The notes under the pieces were generated by a model, which saw nothing but the letters and a program-made list of their open reading frames with translations, searched no databases and was not told the DNA's origin. From Planctomycetota bacterium (GTDB lineage: Bacteria > Planctomycetota > UBA8108 > UBA1146), in contig DQQH01000277.1 in assembly GCA_015664425.1 (NCBI GenBank), forward strand, positions 1 through 37,923: DNA of 37,923 bases. The letters are read 5' to 3'. Positions 1 to 7,702 of the stretch are shown in pieces. The stretch's first letter is position 1; each line of letters starts with the position of its first letter. A program made the translations under genes and the position numbers.

Positions 1-708
1 GCCCTCGATGAAAGGGTAGAGTCTGTTTCTGGCGAAGATGGCCATGCGATTCACGATGGGCTCACCCCTGGCCCCGGGAAATACGCCGTTGTCGCTTCCG
101 GATTTCGCGAGGTTGCCGTCGACATCCTCATCCCCGCTAGCCGCACCCTGGTGCGCAAGCCGATCTTCCTCGAGAGGGCACCGACGTGGTCCCTCGAAGT
201 GGTCGATCCCGAGGGGAAGGCGATGCCAGAGGCCTTTGTGATCATCCGTCGCGATCGTGACCCCATCGTCTCGGCCCGGGCAAAAGAGAAGGAAAAGTTG
301 CAGGTTCTCGACCCCACCAGGACCTATTCGATCGAGGTTTCAGCGGAGGGCTTTGCCAGGGTGCGAAAATCACTCGAGATCGATGCCGATGGCTCGACCA
401 CTCTCGGTGTCCAGTTGATGCGAGGGGGGCGGATCAGTGGCAGAATGCTCGACTTCAGGCAACAGCCGGTGCCAGGGGCGCAAGTCCTTATCAGCAGCCG
501 CAACTTGCCTCCCGGAGATAAACCCGTCGCTCGCCTGACCACCACCGCCCGCGATGGCTCCTTCAGAACCACCCGCTTCGCCCCCGGTTCCTACCGGGTG
601 CAGATGAGCACCCCTCGACTCGGCAGGGTTTCTGTCGACATCGTCATTCGCGATGGCGAGGACAGTATCCTCGGCAATATCGTTCTCAAGCCCCCCGGCG
701 GCGGCTAG
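1..708 (+). CDS. C-terminal part of a carboxypeptidase-regulatory-like (CarboxypepD_reg) beta-sandwich domain protein; 5' end truncated by window
   Basis: Frame 1 is open from base 1 to the TAG at 708; segments such as GGRISGRMLDFRQQPVPGAQVLISSR...DGSFRTTRFAPGSYRVQM fit repeated CarboxypepD_reg-type domains. Confidence 0.7.
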   Translation, partial: ALDERVESVSGEDGHAIHDGLTPGPGKYAVVASGFREVAVDILIPASRTLVRKPIFLERAPTWSLEVVDPEGKAMPEAFVIIRRDRDPIVSARAKEKEKLQVLDPTRTYSIEVSAEGFARVRKSLEIDADGSTTLGVQLMRGGRISGRMLDFRQQPVPGAQVLISSRNLPPGDKPVARLTTTARDGSFRTTRFAPGSYRVQMSTPRLGRVSVDIVIRDGEDSILGNIVLKPPGGG

Positions 709-712
709 CCGA

Positions 713-1831
713 TCAGTTCACCCAGTCACAGATGAAGACGTTGGTCTCGCCGTCCTCGCGGTGATGTCGGTTGGAACACCAGACCATCTTCTTGCCATCG
801 GGGGAAAACATCGGAAAACCATCGAACTCGGAGGCAAAGGTCACCTGTTCGAAGTTTTTGCCATCGATACCTACAATAAAGAGATCGAATTCCCGTCCCT
901 TTGCATCTCCCATGTTGGAAGCGAAAATGATGCGCTCTCCGTCTGACAGGAAGAATGGGCAGAAGTTTGCCGCGCCGTTGTCGGTGATCTGGCGCTGGTT
1001 CTTCCCATCGGCATCCATCACAAAAATGTCCATCTTGGAGGGACGCACCAGGCCGGCCTCGAGTAGTCGCTGGTAATCGGCAAGCTCTTCCCCCTCGGGA
1101 TGGCGCGCCCGGTAGACGATCTTCTTCCCGTCGGGAGAATAGAAAGGGCCGCCATCGTAGCCAGGGGTGGCGGTCAATCTGACAACATCGCTGCCATCGG
1201 AATTCATCGAATAGATGTCGAGGTCGCCATCGCGGGTCGAGGTGAAGACGATGCGGCTGCCATCGGGAGAGAGGGTCGCCTCGGCATCGTAGCCGGGGCT
1301 GCTAACGATGGTCGTCGGCTCTCCACCAGCAGCGCTGGCGGTGAAAACGTCGTAGCTGTCGTAGATGGCCCAGACGTAACCCTGTGACCGATCGGGAGGC
1401 GGCGGGCAGTCGGCGCTTTCCAGGTGAGTCGAGGAGTAGAGGAGGGTGCTGTCGTCGGGGTAGAGAAAGTATGCGCAGGTGGTGCGTCCCAGGCCGTTCG
1501 AGATCTGCCTCAACCCGCTTCCATCGCTGTTCATCGTGTAGATCTGGTCGCAGTCGTGGGGGGGCCTCTTCGACTGGAAGACCAACTGGCTGCCATCGGA
1601 GGAGAAGTAAGCCTCGGCATTCTCACCCCCATCGGTGAGCTGAACGATGTTCCGCAGGTGTCTCTCGAGGGGATGAGAGGGGCGCGCGATCGCCGTCGAG
1701 GCGGCAAGGTTGCCGGATTTTGGCCGGGTAGCGGGTCCCCCCGCCTCCCCGGGTGCTGGCATGCGCTGGCAGGAAGGGCAAAAGAACATCAGGAGCATCA
1801 CCGCGATCGTGGACACAAGAGCCGTTTTCAC
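713..1831 (-). CDS. TolB-like / PD40 beta-propeller lipoprotein
   Basis: 372 aa; N-terminal hydrophobic segment with Cys (lipoprotein-like); repeated SPDGSRIVFTSTRDGDLDIYSMNSDGS-type PD40 units. Confidence 0.85.
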   Translation of the reverse strand: MKTALVSTIAVMLLMFFCPSCQRMPAPGEAGGPATRPKSGNLAASTAIARPSHPLERHLRNIVQLTDGGENAEAYFSSDGSQLVFQSKRPPHDCDQIYTMNSDGSGLRQISNGLGRTTCAYFLYPDDSTLLYSSTHLESADCPPPPDRSQGYVWAIYDSYDVFTASAAGGEPTTIVSSPGYDAEATLSPDGSRIVFTSTRDGDLDIYSMNSDGSDVVRLTATPGYDGGPFYSPDGKKIVYRARHPEGEELADYQRLLEAGLVRPSKMDIFVMDADGKNQRQITDNGAANFCPFFLSDGERIIFASNMGDAKGREFDLFIVGIDGKNFEQVTFASEFDGFPMFSPDGKKMVWCSNRHHREDGETNVFICDWVN

Positions 1832-1902
1832 GCTGTTTCTCCTCTCACGACCATAGCGACCGAACTCTAGATTGCTTGGCGTTCGAAGGCAAGCGGGCCA
1901 AG

Positions 1903-2334
1903 ATGGTTTGCAAAGGGGGAGAAGTGCACTCAGAGACGTTGATTATCGACACTCCGGGGCCAGGGCTTCATGAAATCAGCCGTGAGGTCGCAGATCTCGT
2001 CTCGCGGTCGGGGGTCACCGAGGGGCTCTGTTCTCTCTTCATCCAGCACACCAGCGCCAGTCTGGTGATCCAGGAGAATGCCGACCCCTCCGCCAGCCGC
2101 GACCTCGAGGAGTGGTTCGGGCGGATTGCCCCGGAGAACCACTCGAGTTACACCCACACCGCCGAAGGCCCCGATGACATGCCTTCCCATCTGCGCAGCG
2201 CGGTCACCCAAACCTCCGAACAGATTCCAGTCGCAGGTGGCCGCCTCGCTCTCGGCACCTGGCAGGGGATTTTTCTCTTCGAACATCGGCGCCTGCCCCA
2301 CCGCCGCAAGATCATCGCCAGGGTGTGGTCATGA
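1903..2334 (+). CDS. YjbQ/UPF0047 family protein (secondary thiamine-phosphate synthase-like)
   Basis: ATG at 1903 in the ORF 1753-2334; SLFIQHTSASLVIQENADPSASRDLEEWF...HTAEGPDDMPSHLRS...LGTWQGIFLFEHR is the characteristic family pattern. Confidence 0.9.
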   Translation: MVCKGGEVHSETLIIDTPGPGLHEISREVADLVSRSGVTEGLCSLFIQHTSASLVIQENADPSASRDLEEWFGRIAPENHSSYTHTAEGPDDMPSHLRSAVTQTSEQIPVAGGRLALGTWQGIFLFEHRRLPHRRKIIARVWS

Positions 2335-2615
2335 ACCGCCAACAGATTCTGGTGGCGTGCCACGATGCCGTCCTCCGCCAGGAAACCTTCGACCGCATCG
2401 GCGCTCTCGGATATCGCGTCGATGCCGTCGGTGACCGCGAGGCCCTCTCCAAGAGGCTCGAGAAAGAGACCTACGACCTCATCGTTCACGATGAACCCCT
2501 CTCTCCCGGCGACCACTGTTCATCGGGAGCGATCCTCGTCGAGGCACAGCTCCTCGCCGACGGCGCCGTCTTCGAGGAACGTGTTGGGATGGAACTGGCA
2601 GGAGCGGGGGACTAG
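2331..2615 (+). CDS. short, degenerate response-regulator receiver-like protein
   Basis: ATG overlaps the stop of the upstream gene (ATGA); QILVACHDAVLRQETFDRIGALGYRVDAVGDREALSKRLEKETYDLIVHDEPL resembles the N-terminal half of a receiver domain, then the similarity stops. Confidence 0.5.
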   Translation: MNRQQILVACHDAVLRQETFDRIGALGYRVDAVGDREALSKRLEKETYDLIVHDEPLSPGDHCSSGAILVEAQLLADGAVFEERVGMELAGAGD

Positions 2616-2795
2616 GCCCTGGCGGTTGGGCTTTCGAACAGTTACCGATCGGGGTGGAGGTCATCCTTCAGGCATGCCGTCGCCAGGTCGCACCCCGAGG
2701 ATCACCGTCGGGGAAAGATGGGGAGGCGCGCTCCCGTCGAGGCAACATCGGTAGCACCCTGATTGAGAATCTCTTCCGTCCCCCCTCCCTCGCAC

Positions 2796-2816
2796 ACCTC
2801 TGCGGGTAGCAGAGGT
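2796..2816. terminator. perfect 8-bp hairpin between convergent genes (possible transcription end)
   Basis: ACCTCTGC-GGGTA-GCAGAGGT; no T-run, so only a weak terminator call. Confidence 0.3.
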
Positions 2817-2839
2817 CAGTGGTGGCGCAAAAACCTCGA

Positions 2840-3523
2840 TCAGTTGCCTGGGTCAAGGCCGCGCAGAAACTCGACGAGGTCTTCGCGATGAAAGCGATCC
2901 GCTTCACGCATCTCCTCGAGGAGGGGGGAGAGGTTCGCCAGGGGAACGATGCCCCCCCAGGTGGCGATGTCCTCGATGAAGAGCTGGCGTCTGTCCTTGA
3001 GATAGCACTCGATTCGCAACTGGTGTTGCTCCTGCTTCCCCTGGGCGGGCAACTGCAGCCTCAGCCCGATCGCCCTGGCGGGCCGACCAAAGACTCTCAA
3101 CTGGTCGTCATGAACCTGAAGGGCGTGCTCTGCGAGCCAGCGACTCGAATCACCGCCATCCCCGAGGGACATCGTCGAACGTTGGGTTCCGACCCGCGCG
3201 ATGAGTACCTGGAGCGGCTGGAATTTCTCCCGGGCAGCGATAAGGACCGCTTCGACACGACGGGAAAACCACTCGAGACTGCTGTTGGGGTCATCTTCGT
3301 TAAAAGTGATGCGATCGCGGCCGAAACTGACCCGTGAAACGGATCCGCTGTCCCCATCGATCTTTTCGAGGCGCGCCCCATCGGGCTGACGGATGAAGTT
3401 CTCGTAGTCGCAGGTCGAGGATACCTCGACGTACATACTCCTGAGAAGATCGACGGAGTGCTGAATGGGGGGATGGACGAAGACGACGGAGCGACCAAGG
3501 GTGCGAGGGTCTCCCAGCATCAT
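2840..3523 (-). CDS. hypothetical protein, third gene of the XPB-type helicase operon
   Basis: 227 aa; ATGA overlap with the upstream 680-aa gene; plausible coding throughout; no family recognised. Confidence 0.75.
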   Translation of the reverse strand: MMLGDPRTLGRSVVFVHPPIQHSVDLLRSMYVEVSSTCDYENFIRQPDGARLEKIDGDSGSVSRVSFGRDRITFNEDDPNSSLEWFSRRVEAVLIAAREKFQPLQVLIARVGTQRSTMSLGDGGDSSRWLAEHALQVHDDQLRVFGRPARAIGLRLQLPAQGKQEQHQLRIECYLKDRRQLFIEDIATWGGIVPLANLSPLLEEMREADRFHREDLVEFLRGLDPGN

Positions 3524-5562
3524 TGCTCCTCTGGCTCGAGATGTAATTCCTCGTTCTGCTCCTCGCGCACGAGCCAGCCTGCTTTGCGAAGATCCTCGAC
3601 CACCGGCGGCGAATCGGTCTGGGGTCCACGTGCTGAACAGCCGATAACAACGATCGCGTCCTCGCCAGCAGCACGATATTCGAGTCCTCGATCGTCGAGT
3701 ATCGATCGCAACTGTTTTATCCGATCGGGGCGCAGACCCGCGAAGGTGATGGAGGGGCGAATGACCACCCAGTCGAGGTCGCGTCCCCAGTCACGGATCG
3801 AGACAACCACTGGTTCGGGAAGGGGATGGTCGGCGGCTTCCACCAGGAGTTCCTGGATCTCGGAGAGGGTGAGTCCCGATCGGATGCCCCGTCTCATCGA
3901 TTCTCTCGTCACCCGGTATCGCCGTATCCGCTCCGCCGATTCGCGATCGGCAAAGCGAGACAGCTGCAGTTCGAGTCGCATCCCCCGAACACCCTCGGTG
4001 ATCAACATGATCTCGAAGTCGGGATTGACCAGGATGCGACACTCTCTGGCGCTTCTCTCGATACCGAGCAATTCCTGCCCGAGGGCGGTGATCCTGAACG
4101 CTGCCAGCCGACCATCGGTAATGCCCACCTCGCAGGCTCCCAGCAGTAGCATCCGGTTGACCACCCAGTACATCAGGTCGGTGCCGAGGCGATCGAAACT
4201 GCACTGCAACCGTTCCCGGGAGAAATCCTCCTCGCGACGTTGTTGCAGGGCGCCCTGGACGTCTCGTTCTTCCAGCTCCAGAAGATAGGTCGAGACGGAA
4301 AGATCGATGAGCCCATCGATGGAAAGCCACTCCTCGGAGGGGCGCTCGGTGAGAATGTTCAGGAAGATGCGTCGAAGAACTTCCTGATGGAAACTCCACC
4401 GGTCTCCCTTGCTTTCCTCTAGGAAACGCTGCAGCAGGATCTCCGCTTGTCCCATCAGGTCGAGCTTGCGCCAGTTCCGCAGCCGATCGTCATGGACCCT
4501 CAGTTGGTCAGCAAAGTTCTCCACCAGCCCGAGACGGATGGTCTGCAAAAGAACCCGCTTCACCGGGTCGCCGTCGATGTGATCGGCAATCCTCGGCAGG
4601 CAGAGAACGCCCCTCAGCGACTGGGAGAGGCGCTTGGGAACACGGCCATCTCGGGTGAGATTGGTCGCCTTTCCTTCGAGGCGAGCTGAAGCCCGGTCGA
4701 TATCGATGAGCAGGTCGACGCCGACCTCGATCACGGTGTCGGGATCCACCTGAGGGGGGAGAGAGGCGATCGCCTGGCGCTGGATCCACTCCTGAAAGAT
4801 GATGAGGGAAGGTTCGGCCAGAGAGATTCCGAAATCTCTGAGAGAAACCGCACCAATCGTGCCGATTCCTGCTTCCTCGAGGGTTTCACGCCAGTCGGGA
4901 TCGGCCAGGGTGCACTCCCTGTCAGCATCTGCCAGCAGCGCGGCAACCCCCGAGGTGTCGCTGTCGATGACACCGCAATTTTCAAGGGCGATGCGGCAGA
5001 GACCCCTGAGGACATCATCCTCGAGGGCCTCGATCCGCAGGTCGATCCCGAGGCCCTCGAAGTCGATTTCGAAGGGGAGCCGCTTCTGGCTCAACTGATC
5101 TGCCGGGGCGATGGACTCGCCGCTAATGTCGAGAATCCGGCTGAGATGGCTGGCGAGTTCTTCAGGAATTTCCAGGGTGTCGGCGGAACCGCGCTCCTTG
5201 CCGGAGCGCTTTCTCTCGATGAACCCCCGTTCTGTGAGCATCCTCTGGCAGCTGTCGATCTCGACCTTGGTGGCACCTCGCTGTTCGAGAATCACCTGCA
5301 CTTCTCTCGCCTGAACCTGGCACCCCGGACGACCGAGAATAGCGCTGATGAAGGTCCGCTGTGTCCGGCTCAGGCGAGCCACCCGTTCGTCGATTCCAGT
5401 GCCGGAGATCAGGGCCTGGGAAACTCGCCCCTCCAGTTCATCGCGGGTGCTCTGCACCGACTCTCCGGGCAACCAGAACTGGTGGATTGTCTGCAATTCT
5501 GCTTTTCGAAGCCGGTTGAGAAAACTGTCGACACCACTCATGTGACGACCTCCTCCTCGCAC
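3520..5562 (-). CDS. helicase-associated protein resembling the XPB/Ssl2-like N-terminal (Helicase_C_3) family
   Basis: 680 aa; directly downstream of and overlapping the XPB-like helicase gene; C-terminal ILVNPDFEIMLITEG...ELQLSRFADRESAERIRRYRVTRESMRRGIRSGLTLSEIQELLVEAADHPLPEPVVVSIRDWGRD fits this family. Confidence 0.8.
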   Translation of the reverse strand: MRGGGRHMSGVDSFLNRLRKAELQTIHQFWLPGESVQSTRDELEGRVSQALISGTGIDERVARLSRTQRTFISAILGRPGCQVQAREVQVILEQRGATKVEIDSCQRMLTERGFIERKRSGKERGSADTLEIPEELASHLSRILDISGESIAPADQLSQKRLPFEIDFEGLGIDLRIEALEDDVLRGLCRIALENCGVIDSDTSGVAALLADADRECTLADPDWRETLEEAGIGTIGAVSLRDFGISLAEPSLIIFQEWIQRQAIASLPPQVDPDTVIEVGVDLLIDIDRASARLEGKATNLTRDGRVPKRLSQSLRGVLCLPRIADHIDGDPVKRVLLQTIRLGLVENFADQLRVHDDRLRNWRKLDLMGQAEILLQRFLEESKGDRWSFHQEVLRRIFLNILTERPSEEWLSIDGLIDLSVSTYLLELEERDVQGALQQRREEDFSRERLQCSFDRLGTDLMYWVVNRMLLLGACEVGITDGRLAAFRITALGQELLGIERSARECRILVNPDFEIMLITEGVRGMRLELQLSRFADRESAERIRRYRVTRESMRRGIRSGLTLSEIQELLVEAADHPLPEPVVVSIRDWGRDLDWVVIRPSITFAGLRPDRIKQLRSILDDRGLEYRAAGEDAIVVIGCSARGPQTDSPPVVEDLRKAGWLVREEQNEELHLEPEEQ

Positions 5563-7217
5563 TCCTCGATCTCGTACTGGTAACCCTGCTCCATCAGAAA
5601 GCGCTGACGACGAACGGCGAAGTCCTGGTCGCGGGAGTCGCGGGTTACCAGGGAGTAGAACGAGGCCGATCGTCCGTCAGACTTCGGCCGCAGGACCCGA
5701 CCCAGCCTCTGGGCTTCCTCCTGGCGAGACCCGTAGGTTCCCGAAATCTGAATCGCCACCGATGCGTCGGGGAGATCGACAGCGAAATTGCCGACCTTGC
5801 TGACGATCAGAACTCCCAGTTCCCCCTCGCGGAAAGCTGAGTAGAGCTCCTCTCTCTCATCCTGGGGGGTGTGGCCGGTGATCAGCGGCGCCCCGATCTC
5901 GAGGGCAACGGCGCGAAGCTGTGCGAGGTATTGCCCGATGACCAGGATTCGGTCCTCCTTGTGTCGTTTCAGGAGGGATTTGAGTTTTTCGAGTTTTCGT
6001 GGGTTTTCCGAGGAGATTCTGAAGCGATGGCGGCGGTCCGCCGAGATGTACTGCTCCCGGTCGGTCTCTGGCATGTCCATCCGGACCTCGACGCACCGAA
6101 CCTGAGCGATGAAACCCTCCTTTTCGAGGTCTCTCCAGGGCATGTCGTAGATGCGCGGACCGATCAGGGTGAACACCTCATCTTCGCGACCGTCTTCCCT
6201 CACCAGGGTTGCGGTGAGACCCAGTCGTCGACGAGCCTGGATCTCTGCGGTAAAGCGGAAGACTGGGGCAGGTAGCAGATGCACCTCGTCGTAGATGATC
6301 AGCCCCCAGTCGTGAGCGGCGAAAAGATCGAGATGGGTGAAGTCCTCCGTCTTGCTGTTGCGGTGCGCCATGATCTGGTAGGTCGCAATGGTGACGGGCG
6401 CAATCACCTTTTCCTTTCCGGAGTACTCCCCGATCTGATCCGGTTGAAGCGTCGTTCGTGCCAGCAACTCCTTGCGCCACTGACGCACTGCCGTGATGTT
6501 CGGAGCGAGTATCAGGGTCTGACAGCGAAGTTGGGAGATGAGCCCCATTCCGACCAGCGTCTTGCCAGCGCCGCATGGGAGAACAACAACACCCGATCCT
6601 CCCCCACCACCCTGGTCTTCGAAGAACGCCTTGACCGATGCTTCCTGGTAGGGACGCAGGGAAAAATTCTCATCTGTCGGCATCTCGATGTCGAGAGTGG
6701 CCCCGGTACGAAAACCAGCGCGGTCTATCAGCGGGTACCCGACTCGAATCATCGCAACCTTCAACGCCCCTCGGTTTCCCGGATCGATATCGAAGGTGCC
6801 GTCCCCGCGGGGTTGATTCAGGAGGGACGCGAGGGAGTTTCTTCCGGCCAGTTGGCCGAGGATGTCGTCGTCACCGTTGGTCGGGCGGAGAACGAGCCCC
6901 TCCTCTTCCCGTACCAGCTCGAGGCGGCCGTAGTCCTCGAGGGCCTTGTGGATCTTGTCGAGGAGCGCTTTTGGCACCGGATAGCGGGCGTTTTCCTCGA
7001 GGAGGTCGATGATTTCTTCTTCGGACCACCCCGACTGGGCTGCGTTCCAGAGGGATATCGGCGTGATTCGATATTCGTGGAAGTACTCTGGGCTCTTCTC
7101 CAGATGGCAAAAGGCAGCGAGATGATGACGGAGGGGCTGGGACGAGGGGTGTTGAACCTCGAGTAGCAAAGTGCCGTCGCTTTGCACGATGAGTGCTTTT
7201 GTATCGGTCGGCATCAC
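5538..7217 (-). CDS. XPB/Rad25-type DNA repair helicase (SF2)
   Basis: 559 aa; Walker A LPCGAGKT, DEVH box IIYDEVH, LGLTATLVREDGRED (TAT plus RED motif), C-terminal QEEAQRLGRVLRPK motif VI. ATG 3 nt downstream (7214) is an alternative start. Confidence 0.93.
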   Translation of the reverse strand: MMPTDTKALIVQSDGTLLLEVQHPSSQPLRHHLAAFCHLEKSPEYFHEYRITPISLWNAAQSGWSEEEIIDLLEENARYPVPKALLDKIHKALEDYGRLELVREEEGLVLRPTNGDDDILGQLAGRNSLASLLNQPRGDGTFDIDPGNRGALKVAMIRVGYPLIDRAGFRTGATLDIEMPTDENFSLRPYQEASVKAFFEDQGGGGGSGVVVLPCGAGKTLVGMGLISQLRCQTLILAPNITAVRQWRKELLARTTLQPDQIGEYSGKEKVIAPVTIATYQIMAHRNSKTEDFTHLDLFAAHDWGLIIYDEVHLLPAPVFRFTAEIQARRRLGLTATLVREDGREDEVFTLIGPRIYDMPWRDLEKEGFIAQVRCVEVRMDMPETDREQYISADRRHRFRISSENPRKLEKLKSLLKRHKEDRILVIGQYLAQLRAVALEIGAPLITGHTPQDEREELYSAFREGELGVLIVSKVGNFAVDLPDASVAIQISGTYGSRQEEAQRLGRVLRPKSDGRSASFYSLVTRDSRDQDFAVRRQRFLMEQGYQYEIEECEEEVVT

Positions 7218-7230
7218 TTCAAATTATCCT

Positions 7231-7337
7231 CGTCCCGGGTGCGCGCCTTGATGCGCTTGCGGGCAGGCACGGCAATGAGCGCCTTGGCTCACGCCGGCAT
7301 CGACTCGAGTCGATGCAATGCAGCCGTCCCGGGTGCG
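7231..7337. promoter_or_regulatory. 13-bp direct repeats flanking a perfect 20-bp palindrome upstream of the XPB-like gene
   Basis: CGTCCCGGGTGCG at 7231-7243 and 7325-7337; palindrome GCATCGACTCGAGTCGATGC at 7297-7316. Confidence 0.45.
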
Positions 7338-7702
7338 AACTGGTTAAGTCGCTAAGTAATTATTACTCAAGCCCAAATTTGAATGAGATGAAGCCCCCAA
7401 GCCTCCCCCTGGCTAGCGAAGTTCTACAGGAAGGTCTCCTGTAAAAAGTTTGGTTGAGTCCTGCTATGTAAGAGTCCTGTCACCCTGGCGAGAGTCTTGT
7501 TCCCCCCTTTACCTCGCCAGAAGAAAGTTCACCCGGCTGTTGGTAACCCAATTGTAGGCTCCAGCAGACCACAGGCTTTCATCAGACCTCAGACTCTACG
7601 GTTAATAATCCGAAGGTATGCCATCATCCGGGCTGTAATTCCAGTCCCGCTCCGATCGCCGACATGGCGGGTGCGATCTTCGACCTTCTACGGGGCCAGG
7701 GA

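Noticed and set aside
7241-7296. Small minus-strand peptide ending ...PARKRIKARTRDEDNLK before the XPB gene
   Set aside because: Too short, no convincing start or ribosome-binding site, overlaps the repeat-rich region; cannot be supported
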